Below the pieces are notes generated by a model. It was not told the origin of the DNA. It saw only the letters and a list, made by a program, of their open reading frames with translations, and ran no database searches. Made by a program: the position numbers and the translations under genes. Below are positions 45,938-54,756 of a DNA stretch of 64,000 bases, piece by piece; positions within the stretch are counted from its first letter, which is position 1, and each line of letters starts with the position of its first letter. The stretch is from Bradyrhizobium erythrophlei (GTDB lineage: Bacteria; Pseudomonadota; Alphaproteobacteria; Rhizobiales; Xanthobacteraceae). The stretch covers positions 1,364,001 through 1,428,000 of the forward strand of contig NZ_LT670818.1 of assembly GCF_900129505.1 (NCBI RefSeq), in the 5' to 3' direction.

Positions 45938-47416
45938 TTAAGCCCGGGCCCGCTCGTTGCGGATGCTCAGGAGTTCCACCGGGCGGTCGGGGATCGCGAT
46001 CCGGAAGGTGGCGCCGATGGTGCCGGCCACGAGGTTGATATCACCGCCATGGGCCCGGATCAGCTCGGCGGCGATGGCAAGGCCGAGCCCGCTGCCGCCG
46101 GGGCGGCCGGAGGTCTGGAACGCCTCGAACAGGTGGTCGCGGGCCTTCTGCGGCACGCCGGGGCCGGTATCGGAGACCTCGATGATCGCGACCGTGCCCT
46201 CGCGGCGGCCGGTGATGCGGATCTGCTGGGTCGCGACGCCGCTGCGCTGGTGGTTCTCCAGCGCCTGCGCCGCGTTGCGCACGAGGTTGAGCAGTACGCG
46301 GAACAGCTGGTCGGGATCGGCGTCGATGGCGAGCCCGCGCTCGATCCCAGATATCCAGGTGATCGAGGCGTCGGCGGCGAGCCCTGCGGATTCGCGGACC
46401 TCGGCGACAACAGGCTCGACCAGCATCATGCGGCGGTCGGGGGAGGCCTCCTGGGCGCGGCCGTAGGACAAAGTCGACTGGCAGAACGCAATCGCACGCT
46501 CCAGCGAGCGCATCAGCTTCGGGGCGAAGCGTTGCACCCGCGGATCGGGCACGCTGGCAAGCTGGTCGGACAACAGTTGCGACGACGCCAAAAGGTTGCG
46601 CAAATCATGGTTGATCTTGGAGACGGCGAGGCCCAAGGCGGCGAGCCGGCTCTTCTGATGCAGCATCGACACCAGGTCGCGCTGCATGTCGGACAATTCG
46701 CGCTCGGCGACGCCGATCTCGTCGCCGCGCTGGCTCGGCACGATGATCCGGGCCGAGCTTTCGGGATTCTCGTGGAAGGCCACCAGGCTCGCGGTCAGCC
46801 GCCGCATCGGCCGCACGAACAGATAATGCAGCGCCAGATAGACCAGCCCCGCGGTGAGCGCCCCGATCCCCAGCGAGACCACCAGCAGATTGCGCGAGAA
46901 ACGGTACATCGCCTGGCGCAGCGGCTTTTCGTCGATCACGACCTCGATGAACTGCGCGCCGCCCGGCGCCGGCCCGACCACGCGGATCGACTGGTCGCCG
47001 GTTTCCAGCATGGTCTCGAAGGAATCGACGATCGCCGACCATACCGTCAGATTGCGCATGTCGATATCGTGGTCGATCGATGCCGGCAGATCGGCGCTGG
47101 CCAGGAGCCTGCGCTGCTGCCCCATCTTGATGGCGACCGCGCGCGCGCCGATGCTTTTCAGGATCTGCCGCGCCAGCGAATCCGGGACCGTGCCCGAAGG
47201 GGCCGCATCGAGCACCAGGGCTGCGGTATTGGCCGCCGCCAGCCGGTCGTTCAGCCGGTTCATGCGGAAATTGGCGATCGCGGGCACATAGATCATTATT
47301 CCCGCGATCATCACCAACGGGATGGTCAGGAGCAACAGCTTGCCGGACAGGCCCAGCCGACGGGACGGCTTCGGGCGCGGCGCTCCGGTGGCGGGCTGTT
47401 CTTCGGTCTCTGACAC
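45938..47416 (-). CDS. Membrane sensor histidine kinase
   Basis: A 492-aa kinase. The first membrane segment is about residues 22-45 (LLLLTIPLVMIAGIMIYVPA). A periplasmic sensor of about 140 residues follows, then a second membrane segment (LLVVSLGIGALTAGLVYLAL) and a HAMP region. The phosphoacceptor His is in SKINHDLRNLLAS, and the ATPase domain has NLVRNAAQAL, VSDTGPGVP and GGSGLGLAIA. I prefer the GTG at 47416 (MSETEEQPATG) over an ATG 15 codons upstream. No response regulator is adjacent, so its partner is unknown. Confidence 0.88.
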   Translation of the reverse strand: MSETEEQPATGAPRPKPSRRLGLSGKLLLLTIPLVMIAGIMIYVPAIANFRMNRLNDRLAAANTAALVLDAAPSGTVPDSLARQILKSIGARAVAIKMGQQRRLLASADLPASIDHDIDMRNLTVWSAIVDSFETMLETGDQSIRVVGPAPGGAQFIEVVIDEKPLRQAMYRFSRNLLVVSLGIGALTAGLVYLALHYLFVRPMRRLTASLVAFHENPESSARIIVPSQRGDEIGVAERELSDMQRDLVSMLHQKSRLAALGLAVSKINHDLRNLLASSQLLSDQLASVPDPRVQRFAPKLMRSLERAIAFCQSTLSYGRAQEASPDRRMMLVEPVVAEVRESAGLAADASITWISGIERGLAIDADPDQLFRVLLNLVRNAAQALENHQRSGVATQQIRITGRREGTVAIIEVSDTGPGVPQKARDHLFEAFQTSGRPGGSGLGLAIAAELIRAHGGDINLVAGTIGATFRIAIPDRPVELLSIRNERARA

Positions 47417-47798
47417 GATCTGCCTTCGACTCCTCGCGGTGTGAGGATGCGACCGGCCCAAGGAGCGGTCAAATTACGGATCGCTAATGTCGGCCGGTTT
47501 CCGTGATCTAGGGAGTGATCTCGCGTGCCGCCATCCTCACCGTAAAAAACACTGCAGATCCCGATATATTCGGCCAAATTGCGCCGTTTCGACGGTCCCC
47601 CAAAATGCCTCAATTGCGGCGAGCGGCCAGATTGACGAAAACGGGTCGCTCCCGTATAAGCCGCGCCAATTGTCCGCGATGACCCGGTTCGACCGGGGCG
47701 GCTCTTTTTGGGCCGGAAACGGCCCGCTTGGGCCCGCCAGCATCACCGGACTTACCTCATTTATCAGGCATCATTGCCCGGTCAGCGGAGAACGACCC
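47417..47798 (+). promoter_or_regulatory. rpmH-operon promoter and leader hairpin
   Basis: A near-consensus housekeeping promoter is visible: TTGACG (47632-47637), a 17-nt spacer and TATAAG (47655-47660). Between it and rpmH the leader contains a perfect stem GGGCCG/CGGCCC closed by a GAAA tetraloop (47710-47725), about 74 nt before the GTG start. This region also holds the upstream region of the histidine kinase on the other strand. Confidence 0.7.
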
Positions 47799-47933
47799 GT
47801 GAAGCGGACTTATCAACCCAGCAAACTGGTGCGCAAGCGCCGTCACGGCTTCCGTGCCCGTCTCGCAACGACCGGCGGCCGCAAGGTCCTCGCCGCCCGC
47901 CGCGCCCGCGGCCGCAAGCGTCTGAGCGCCTGA
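47799..47933 (+). CDS. rpmH: Ribosomal protein L34
   Basis: A 44-aa large-subunit ribosomal protein, very basic, with the family pattern [20 protein letters not shown] then [17 protein letters not shown]. It starts with GTG at 47799. It is the first gene of the rpmH-rnpA-yidC-engB series that is conserved in many bacteria, and is expressed from the promoter at 47632-47660. Confidence 0.97.
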   Translation: MKRTYQPSKLVRKRRHGFRARLATTGGRKVLAARRARGRKRLSA

Positions 47934-47957
47934 GCCGGGCTTCCCGGGGAACCCATC

Positions 47958-48383
47958 ATGGATCGGCTAAGGCAGCGGGCGGACTTCCTCGCCGTTGCCA
48001 GTGGCGCGCGGGCCAATAGCGCTGCTTTCGTGGTGCAAAGCCTCAGCCGAAACGATGACGGGCCGATCCGGGTCGGCTTTACCGTTACCAAAAAGCACGG
48101 TACCGCCACCGAGCGTAACCGCATCCGGCGCAGGCTTCGCGAATTGGTGAAGCGGCTGGACGTCATAACAATGCGACCGCACAGTGATTATGTGCTAGTC
48201 GGCCGTCGAGCCGCCTTGACCCGTGACTTCTCGACCATGCTCGACGACCTCCGTTCGGCGCTGCTCCGCCTCGACCGGCAGCCCAATGACCTTGCTGCGA
48301 AGAACAGTGCGACGCGACCGCCCAAGGCGTTTTCGAGCGAAGCGGAAACCGGTTCGCGCCAGGAAAACGCGTCAAAACAATAG
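47958..48383 (+). CDS. rnpA: Ribonuclease P protein component, with a palindrome-encoded tail
   Basis: A 141-aa basic protein that binds RNase P RNA for tRNA 5' maturation. The conserved box is TERNRIRRRLREL, with FTVTKKHGTATERNR before it. It follows rpmH by 24 bp. The usual length is about 110-125 aa. The last 20 or so residues (from KAFSSEAETG) are encoded by a 45-nt palindrome (48327-48371), so the tail is probably a repeat insertion that stayed in frame. Confidence 0.95.
   Translation: MDRLRQRADFLAVASGARANSAAFVVQSLSRNDDGPIRVGFTVTKKHGTATERNRIRRRLRELVKRLDVITMRPHSDYVLVGRRAALTRDFSTMLDDLRSALLRLDRQPNDLAAKNSATRPPKAFSSEAETGSRQENASKQ
48327..48371. repeat. 45-nt palindromic element inside rnpA
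   Basis: Arms GCGTTTTC and GAAAACGC enclose GCGAA/TTCGC and the core GCGGAAACCGGTT. It is the same length as, and aligns without gaps to, the element at 63627-63671, which shares GCGT, TTC and the core G(C/T)GGA(A/T)ACCGGTT at identical offsets. Confidence 0.75.
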
Positions 48384-48421
48384 ACCCTGCCGCCACCCGA
48401 ATTGAATGACGAGATCTCAGA

Positions 48422-50293
48422 ATGATGACCGATAATCGCAACACCATCCTCGCCGTCATTCTGTCGGGCCTCGTGCTGATCGCCTGGCAATATTTCTACA
48501 ACGTCCCGGCGATGGAGAAGCAGCGCGCCACGCAGCAGGCCCAGAGCGAACTGGCCAAATCCGCAACCCCGGCGGCGACCCCCTCGACCGCGCCGCAGAC
48601 CGGCGCGGCGCCGGCGCCGGGGGCCAACGCTCCCGCGCAGCCGGCCGCCTCGACCATAGTCGTCAGCCGCGATGCCGCGATCGCGGCATCCCCGCGCGTC
48701 AAGATCGAAACCCCGCGCCTGACCGGCAGCATCTCGCTGAAGGGCGCCCGCATCGACGATCTGTCGCTGGTGCAGTTCCGCGAGACCGTCGATCCCGCCT
48801 CGCCCGCGATCGTGCTGTACTCGCCCTCGGGCACGGCCGAGCCCTATTACGCCGAGTTCGGCTGGGTCGGCGCCAGTGGTTCGACGGCGCGGATTCCCGA
48901 CCAGAACACCGAGTGGGAGCAGGACGGCGTGGGCAGCCTGACGCCCACCCACCCGGTGACGCTGCGATATGACAATGGCGAAGGCCTCACCTTCCGCCGC
49001 ACCATCTCGATCGACGACCGCTATCTGTTCACGATCAAGGACGACGTCAGCAATGTCGGCAATGCGCCGGTCACGCTGTATCCGTTCGCGCTGATCTCGC
49101 GGCACGGCACCCCGAAGGTCGCCGGCTATTACATCCTGCATGAAGGCCTGATCGGCTATCTCGGCGATCAGGGCCTGCAGGAATACCCCTACAAGAAAAT
49201 CGACGACGCCAAGTCGGTCGCTTTCAAGGTCACCAACGGCTGGCTCGGCATTACCGACAAATACTGGGCCTCGGCGCTGTTGCCCGACACCAACGCGCAG
49301 CTGCAGGCGAAGTTCTCGTCCAACCTGGTCGGCACGGTCCGGACCTACCAGACCGACTATCTGCAGGATCCGCAGACGATTGCGATCGGCGGCTCGGCCA
49401 GCGCCAATGCGCGGCTGTTCGCCGGCGCCAAGGAAGCCGGCGTGGTCGGCATCAATTTTCCCTTTGGCCCCGCCGGCTACAACAAGGAGCTCTCGCTCAA
49501 CCATTTCGATCTGTTGATCGACTGGGGCTGGTTCTACTTCATCACCAAGCCGATGTTTTTGGCGCTCGACCTGTTCTTCCACCTGGTCGGCAATTTCGGC
49601 ATCTCGATCCTGTTGGTGACGGTGCTGGTGAAGCTGTTGTTCTTCCCGCTGGCCAACAAGTCCTACGCCTCGATGGCCAAGATGAAGTCGGTGCAGCCGC
49701 AACTGGCGGCGCTGAAGGAGCGCTATCCCGACGACAAGGTGAAGCAGCAGCAGGAGATGATGGAAATCTACAAGAAGGAGAAGATCAACCCGATCGCCGG
49801 TTGTCTTCCCGTCGCCTTGCAGATTCCGGTGTTCTTCTCGCTCTACAAGGTCCTGTTCGTCACCATCGAGATGCGGCACGCGCCGTTCTTCGGCTGGATC
49901 AAGGACCTGTCGTCGCCGGACCCGACCAATCTGTTCACGCTGTTCGGCCTGCTGCATTTCGACCCGACCCAGCTGCCGCTGTTCGGGCACTACCTCGCGC
50001 TCGGCATCTGGCCGATCATCATGGGCATCACGATGTGGTTCCAGATGAAGCTCAATCCGACGCCGCCGGATCCGACCCAGAAGATGATCTTCGACTGGAT
50101 GCCGCTGATCTTCACCTTCATGCTGGCGGGCTTCCCGGCGGGCCTCGTGATCTACTGGGCCTGGAACAACACGCTGTCGGTGCTGCAGCAGAGCTTCATC
50201 ATGCGCCGCAACGGCGTCAAGGTGGAGCTGTTCGACAATCTCAGGGCGACGTTCGCCTCGAAGAAGGTCGAGAAGGTCGAATCGAAGACGTGA
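48422..50293 (+). CDS. yidC: Membrane protein insertase YidC
   Basis: A 623-aa insertase that places proteins into the inner membrane, with or without the Sec translocon. Gram-negative layout: an N-terminal membrane anchor (ILAVILSGLVLIAWQYFYN), an alanine/proline-rich linker (about 45-80), a periplasmic beta-sandwich (about 90-350) and the conserved five-helix core from about 375 (ISILLVTVLVKLLFFPLAN, with the positively charged groove region). It follows rnpA by 38 bp, the normal order. Start codons at 48422 and 48425 are equivalent choices. Confidence 0.96.
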   Translation: MMTDNRNTILAVILSGLVLIAWQYFYNVPAMEKQRATQQAQSELAKSATPAATPSTAPQTGAAPAPGANAPAQPAASTIVVSRDAAIAASPRVKIETPRLTGSISLKGARIDDLSLVQFRETVDPASPAIVLYSPSGTAEPYYAEFGWVGASGSTARIPDQNTEWEQDGVGSLTPTHPVTLRYDNGEGLTFRRTISIDDRYLFTIKDDVSNVGNAPVTLYPFALISRHGTPKVAGYYILHEGLIGYLGDQGLQEYPYKKIDDAKSVAFKVTNGWLGITDKYWASALLPDTNAQLQAKFSSNLVGTVRTYQTDYLQDPQTIAIGGSASANARLFAGAKEAGVVGINFPFGPAGYNKELSLNHFDLLIDWGWFYFITKPMFLALDLFFHLVGNFGISILLVTVLVKLLFFPLANKSYASMAKMKSVQPQLAALKERYPDDKVKQQQEMMEIYKKEKINPIAGCLPVALQIPVFFSLYKVLFVTIEMRHAPFFGWIKDLSSPDPTNLFTLFGLLHFDPTQLPLFGHYLALGIWPIIMGITMWFQMKLNPTPPDPTQKMIFDWMPLIFTFMLAGFPAGLVIYWAWNNTLSVLQQSFIMRRNGVKVELFDNLRATFASKKVEKVESKT

Positions 50294-50301
50294 CGCTTTC
50301 T

Positions 50302-50417
50302 CGTCATTGCGAGGAGCGAAGCGGAGCAATCCATTCTTCCTTTTCGCGATGAGATGGATTGCTTCGCCGAGTCTGTCATCGGGCGGCGCTTCGCGCCGAC
50401 CCGTTGGCTTGCAATGA
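50302..50417. repeat. Palindromic intergenic element R2 with a 37-nt tip module
   Basis: The outer arms begin GTCATTGCGAGGAGCGAAGC and end GCTTGCAATGA; inner arms AATCCAT and ATGGATTGCTTCGC pair. The right arm is interrupted by the 37-nt module at 50372-50408. It lies between yidC and engB. Confidence 0.8.
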
Positions 50418-50457
50418 GGCGCCTGCGCACCTCTCCCCCCGAATGGAAAACCTTCGC

Positions 50458-51108
50458 ATGACCGCCGACGCCGATGCGAAGCTGATCGAGGACGGGCGAA
50501 AGCTGTTCGCGGGCGACTGGCAGTTCATCTGGGCTTCGCCCTCGATCGAGACGCTGCCGCCGATGGCCGGCGTCGAGGTCGCCTTTGCCGGCCGTTCCAA
50601 TGTCGGCAAATCCAGCCTGATCAACGCGCTGACGGGGCGCAACGCGCTGGCGCGGACCTCGCATACGCCCGGCCGCACCCAGGAGCTGATCTTCTTCGAG
50701 GGCCCCGACCAGGCCGGCTTCCGGCTGGTCGACATGCCCGGTTACGGCTATGCCTCGGCGCCGAAAGCCAAGGTCGCGTCGTGGACCGCGCTGATCCACA
50801 AATTCCTGCAGGGCCGCGCCAGCCTGGCGCGGGTCTATGTGCTGATCGACGCCCGCCACGGCCTCAAGGAGGTCGACCTCGACGTGCTCAACACGCTCGA
50901 CAAATCGGCGGTGAGCTATCAGGTCGTGCTGACCAAGGCCGATCAGGTGAAGGCAGGCGAACTGGAGCAAACCATCGCCGACGTCACGGCGGCATTGGCA
51001 AAACATCCCGCGGCCTTTCCGCAAGTTCTGGTGACGTCCTCGCGGACCGGCGCCGGGATGCCGGAACTGCGCGCCGCGATGGTGCGCCTGCTCCGGGAGC
51101 GCAGTTAA
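50458..51108 (+). CDS. engB: Ribosome-biogenesis GTPase YihA/EngB
   Basis: A 216-aa GTPase needed for late large-subunit assembly. G1 is GRSNVGKSS, followed by NALTGR; G3 is DMPGYGYA; G4 is TKAD; and G5 lies near VTSSRTGAG. The start at 50458 (MTADADAKLI) fits the family; ATG at 50443 is an alternative, five codons earlier. Reading frames that reach further back run into the palindromic element R2. The stop shares a base with the next gene's ATG. Confidence 0.94.
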   Translation: MTADADAKLIEDGRKLFAGDWQFIWASPSIETLPPMAGVEVAFAGRSNVGKSSLINALTGRNALARTSHTPGRTQELIFFEGPDQAGFRLVDMPGYGYASAPKAKVASWTALIHKFLQGRASLARVYVLIDARHGLKEVDLDVLNTLDKSAVSYQVVLTKADQVKAGELEQTIADVTAALAKHPAAFPQVLVTSSRTGAGMPELRAAMVRLLRERS

Positions 51109-51488
51109 TGGCAGTCTCCCGCGTCGCCCGCATTCTGATCGGTCTTGCCGGCATCATGGGCGCCGACGGCGTCATCCTGGCCGCCGCCTCCGCGCACGGG
51201 GCCGATGCGGCGCGGCTCGCGTCGGCGTCATCGATGCTGCTGTTTCACGCCTGCGCGGTCATCGGAACCGTGGCGCTGATCGAGCGCGGCGTCATCCATG
51301 CCCGGATCGGCATGGTTGCCGCCTGGGGATTTGTCATTGCGGCCGCCTTGTTCGCGACCGACCTGACCTTGCGGCAATATGCCGGGCACAGCCTATTTCC
51401 GATGGCCGCGCCGACGGGCGGCACGCTCCTGATCGCAAGCTGGCTCGCGCTCGCGGTTGCGGCGGCATGGCCACGGCAGGTCTCCTGA
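51108..51488 (+). CDS. DUF423 (YgdD-like) membrane protein
   Basis: A 126-aa inner-membrane protein of the DUF423 family with about four hydrophobic helices: VARILIGLAGIMGADGVILA, then MLLFHACAVIGTVALI, WGFVIAAALFATDL and GGTLLIASWLALAVA. The family signature includes an AHG near residue 30 (ASAHGADA). The start overlaps the engB stop by one base, so the two are translationally coupled. The function is unknown. Confidence 0.85.
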   Translation: MAVSRVARILIGLAGIMGADGVILAAASAHGADAARLASASSMLLFHACAVIGTVALIERGVIHARIGMVAAWGFVIAAALFATDLTLRQYAGHSLFPMAAPTGGTLLIASWLALAVAAAWPRQVS

Positions 51489-51566
51489 ATTCGCAACGGA
51501 CAAGCTTTGCGCCGTGGCCGGCAATCAGCTAGAAACCGCCGACCCCGCAGACCACGAGACCCCTTC

Positions 51567-52463
51567 ATGACCGACGTGTCGAACATCAGCCCGCTCGATC
51601 AGGCCCGCATCCTGTCCGAGGCGCTGCCGCACATGCAGCAGTATGACGACGAAACCATCGTCATCAAGTATGGCGGCCACGCCATGGGCGCGGAGGAAAC
51701 CGCGAAAGCGTTCGCCCGCGACATCGTGCTGTTGGAACAGACCGCCATCAACCCGGTGGTGGTGCATGGCGGCGGCCCGCAGATCGCGACCATGCTGAAG
51801 CGGCTCGGCATCCAGTCGGAATTCGCCGCAGGCCTGCGCATCACCGATGCCGCCACCATCGAGATCGTCGAGATGGTGCTGGCGGGTTCGATCAACAAGC
51901 AGCTGGTCGGCTACATCAACGAGGCGGGCGGCAAGGCGGTCGGCCTGTGCGGCAAGGACGGCAACATGGTGATGGCGTCGAAGGCGACGCGCACCATGGT
52001 CGATCCGGATTCCCATATCGAGAAGGTGATCGACCTCGGCTTCGTCGGCGAACCCGAAAAGGTCGACCTGACGCTGTTGAACCAGCTGATCGGCTATGAG
52101 CTGATCCCGGTGCTGGCGCCGCTGGCGACGTCGAAAACGGGACAGACTTTCAACGTCAACGCCGACACCTTTGCCGGCGCCGTCGCGGGCGCGCTGAAGG
52201 CAAAGCGGCTGCTGCTTTTGACCGACGTTCCCGGCGTGCTCGACAAGTCGAAAAAGCTGATCCCGGAACTGTCGATCAAGGACGCCCGCAAGCTGATCGC
52301 CGACGGCACCATCTCCGGCGGCATGATTCCCAAGGTCGAGACCTGCATCTACGCGCTCGAGCAGGGCGTGCAGGGCGTGGTCATCATTGACGGCAAGATG
52401 CAGCACGCGGTCCTGCTCGAATTGTTCACCAATCAGGGCACCGGCACGCTGATACACAAGTGA
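51567..52463 (+). CDS. argB: Acetylglutamate kinase
   Basis: A 298-aa enzyme for the second step of arginine synthesis, phosphorylating N-acetylglutamate. Amino-acid-kinase motifs are [10 protein letters not shown] (phosphate binding) and VVHGGGPQI, then [15 protein letters not shown] and [10 protein letters not shown]. The start at 51567 ([10 protein letters not shown]) sits in family position. It follows the DUF423 gene by 78 bp. Confidence 0.96.
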   Translation: MTDVSNISPLDQARILSEALPHMQQYDDETIVIKYGGHAMGAEETAKAFARDIVLLEQTAINPVVVHGGGPQIATMLKRLGIQSEFAAGLRITDAATIEIVEMVLAGSINKQLVGYINEAGGKAVGLCGKDGNMVMASKATRTMVDPDSHIEKVIDLGFVGEPEKVDLTLLNQLIGYELIPVLAPLATSKTGQTFNVNADTFAGAVAGALKAKRLLLLTDVPGVLDKSKKLIPELSIKDARKLIADGTISGGMIPKVETCIYALEQGVQGVVIIDGKMQHAVLLELFTNQGTGTLIHK

Positions 52464-52491
52464 CCATGGCAGCCACCAGCTCGTCCCCAGC

Positions 52492-52580
52492 CGTCATGGC
52501 CGGGCTTGTCCCGGCCATCCACGTATGGCCGGCGGGTTGGAAGAAGGACGTGGATGCCCGGCACAGGGCCGGGCATGACG
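52492..52580. repeat. Palindromic intergenic element R3
   Basis: The left terminal hairpin is GGCCGGG-cttgt-CCCGGCC and the right one GCCCGGC-acag-GGCCGGGC, joined by a centre with CCACGT/ACGTGG. It is bounded by CGTCATGG and CATGACG. It fills the gap between argB and the DUF1036 gene and ends 9 nt before that gene's start. Confidence 0.85.
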
Positions 52581-52588
52581 ATCTGAGA

Positions 52589-53617
52589 ATGACGCGATTA
52601 CTATCGTACATCTTGAGAGCTGTCCTCATCGCATTGCCCGCTGCGATCGCCTCGTTCCTCGCCTCGGCCGAGCCGGCCTATGCCGATTTAAAACTCTGCA
52701 ACCGCATGAGCTATGTCGTCGAGGTCGCGATCGGCATCGACGACAAGTCCGCCACCGCGACGCGCGGCTGGTTTCGCATCGATCCGGCGGCGTGCCGCGT
52801 CGTGATGCAGGGCCCGCTAACCGCCGACCGCATCCTGTTGAGCGCACGTGCGCTCGGCCTTTACGGCTCCTCGCCGATCCCGCAAAATGGCAACGACACG
52901 CTGTGCATCTCGCCCGGCGATTTCGTCATTGCCGCGGCGCGCCAGTGCCGCACCGGGCAGACGCCCGCGCCGTTTACCCAGATCACGCCGACCCAGGCGG
53001 ACGACGGCAACATGGTGGCCTATCTCGCCGAAGACAGCGAATATGACGACGAGCAGGCAAGGCTCGCCGGGATTCAACGGCTGCTGGTGATCGCCGGCTA
53101 CGATGCAGCCCCGATCGACGGCGTCGACGGTCCGAAGACGCAAGCCGCATTGGCGGCCTTCCTGAAAAGCCGGGGGATGCCGGTCGACATCGCGCAGGCG
53201 CCGAATTTCTTCACCATGATGGTCGCGGCGGTGCAGGCCCCGTCCGCCACCGGGCTGACCTGGTGCAACGACACGCCGCACAAGGTCATGGCGGCGGTGG
53301 CGACAGACGACGGCAAGACCGTGGTAAGCCGCGGCTGGTACCGGATCGATCCCGGCAAATGCCTGCATCCCGACGTCACCGGTCAGCCGAAGCAGATCTT
53401 CAGTTTCGCCGAAGCCGTCGATGCCGACAACCGCACCCTCAAGATCAAGGACAAGCCGCTGAACTGGGGCGGCACAAAAGAGCTTTGCACCCGCGAGAGC
53501 AAGTTCGAGATCAACGAACAGGGCGACTGCGGCAGCCGCGGCCTCGCGGTGACCGGCTTTGCCGCGGTTGATATGAGCAGCGGCGGCAAGACGCTGCGCT
53601 TTGCGATGCCGTTATGA
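52589..53617 (+). CDS. Exported protein with two DUF1036 domains around a peptidoglycan-binding-like domain
   Basis: A 342-aa protein with a signal peptide (about 1-32, ending ASAEPAYA). A first DUF1036 domain (about 33-140) contains KLCNRMSYVVEVAIG and RGWFRIDPAACR. A middle segment (about 150-215) resembles a peptidoglycan-binding repeat (IDGVDGPKTQAALAAFLKS). A second DUF1036 domain (about 225-342) contains TWCNDTPHKVMAAVA and RGWYRIDPGKC. The start at 52589 excludes the upstream frame, which is translated palindromic repeat R3. Function unknown; a periplasmic, envelope-related role is inferred. Confidence 0.82.
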   Translation: MTRLLSYILRAVLIALPAAIASFLASAEPAYADLKLCNRMSYVVEVAIGIDDKSATATRGWFRIDPAACRVVMQGPLTADRILLSARALGLYGSSPIPQNGNDTLCISPGDFVIAAARQCRTGQTPAPFTQITPTQADDGNMVAYLAEDSEYDDEQARLAGIQRLLVIAGYDAAPIDGVDGPKTQAALAAFLKSRGMPVDIAQAPNFFTMMVAAVQAPSATGLTWCNDTPHKVMAAVATDDGKTVVSRGWYRIDPGKCLHPDVTGQPKQIFSFAEAVDADNRTLKIKDKPLNWGGTKELCTRESKFEINEQGDCGSRGLAVTGFAAVDMSSGGKTLRFAMPL

Positions 53618-53638
53618 AGGTTATGTCGCCCATTTTGC

Positions 53639-53810
53639 CGTCATCACCCGCCATCCGGTCCGGCCTTTGGTCGGCCGGACGACAGGCTCCGGCGGGTGAT
53701 CCAGTAATCCGCGGCGATCGTGATCCTCTCGACGGCCGCGGCGTACTGGATGCCCGGCGGAGCCTGTCGTCGGGCTCGCCGAAGGCGAGACCCGCTGGCG
53801 GGCATGACAG
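53639..53810. repeat. Palindromic intergenic element R4 with a 37-nt module in both arms
   Basis: Terminal hairpins on both sides carry the 37-nt module, on the minus strand at 53650-53686 and on the plus strand at 53763-53799. The centre has CCAGTA and TACTGGAT. Each module is clasped by element-specific stems (CCCGCC/GGCGGG on the left, GCCCG/CGGGC on the right). Confidence 0.85.
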
Positions 53811-53821
53811 GGGGTGAGACG

Positions 53822-54517
53822 ATGTTAAAATCACCCCGCGTCTTCACCGATATCGACACCTGGGTGTTCGATCTCGACAACACGCTGTATCCGCATCATG
53901 TCAATCTGTGGCAGCAGGTCGACGCGCGGATCGGCGAATTCGTCAGCCGCTGGCTCAAGGTGTCGGCGGAAGAAGCCCGAGCGATCCAGAAGGATTACTA
54001 CCGCCGCTACGGCACCACCATGCGCGGCATGATGACCGAGCACGGCGTGCGCGCCGACGACTATCTCGCTTATGTGCACCAGATCGATCATTCGCCGCTG
54101 CAGCCGAACCCCGCCATGGGCGCGGCGATCGCGAAGCTGCCCGGGCGCAAGCTGATCCTGACCAACGGCTCGACCGACCACGCCGGCAAGGTGCTGGAGC
54201 GGCTTGGCATCGGGGACCATTTCGAGGCGGTGTTCGACATCATCGCCGCCGAACTGGAGCCGAAGCCGGCGCCGCAGACCTACCAGAAATTCCTGGGGGA
54301 TCACGCGGTGAACCCGAAGCGGTCGGCGATGTTCGAGGACCTCGCGCGCAACCTCGTGGTGCCGCACCAGCTCGGCATGACCACGGTGCTGGTGGTGCCC
54401 GACGGCTCCAAGGAAGTCGTGCGCGAGGACTGGGAGCTGGAAGGCCGGGATGCCGCTCATGTCGATCACGTCACCGACGATCTGACCGGCTTTTTGCAGG
54501 GGCTGGCGAAGGGGTAG
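53822..54517 (+). CDS. HAD-family pyrimidine 5'-nucleotidase
   Basis: A 231-aa haloacid-dehalogenase-fold phosphatase. Motif I is WVFDLDNTLYP, motif II is LTNGS, the motif III lysine lies near EPKPAPQTY, and motif IV is AMFEDLARNL. It resembles the SDT1/pyrimidine 5'-nucleotidase group that dephosphorylates UMP/CMP-type substrates. The ATG at 53822 follows element R4 directly and has GGGGGTGAG upstream. It has no operon partner. Confidence 0.85.
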   Translation: MLKSPRVFTDIDTWVFDLDNTLYPHHVNLWQQVDARIGEFVSRWLKVSAEEARAIQKDYYRRYGTTMRGMMTEHGVRADDYLAYVHQIDHSPLQPNPAMGAAIAKLPGRKLILTNGSTDHAGKVLERLGIGDHFEAVFDIIAAELEPKPAPQTYQKFLGDHAVNPKRSAMFEDLARNLVVPHQLGMTTVLVVPDGSKEVVREDWELEGRDAAHVDHVTDDLTGFLQGLAKG

Positions 54518-54544
54518 CTCACCCGTCCGCCGCCACCCTCCGGC

Positions 54545-54645
54545 CGTCATGCCCCGCGAAAGCGGGGCATCCAGTACGCCGCAGCCTCCGAAGCAGAACT
54601 CTGGCTTCTCGGAATACTGGTTCACCGGCTTTCGCGGGTGATGAC
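54545..54645. repeat. Palindromic intergenic element R5
   Basis: The left terminal hairpin is ATGCCCCGC-gaaa-GCGGGGCAT. The right terminal hairpin has the complementary tttc loop and ends GGGTGATGAC. The centre has CCAGTA and a matching TACTGG. It lies between the nucleotidase and dapD. Confidence 0.85.
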
Positions 54646-54756
54646 ACCGAACTGGACGCAGGGACGACGAGAGAGTGAGCCTTGACTCTCTGCTGCCGAA
54701 TCCCGACAAAGCCCCCAAATCGCGACCGCTTGCCCACTGTTCCCAAGGAAATCTCG

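Noticed and set aside
48188..50329. A 713-codon minus-strand frame covering yidC
   Set aside because: Antisense shadow of yidC; no domain resemblance.
52460..52588. N-terminal extension of the DUF1036 protein reading MAGLVPAIHVWPAG
   Set aside because: It is the translation of palindromic element R3. The signal peptide beginning at 52589 is the better start.
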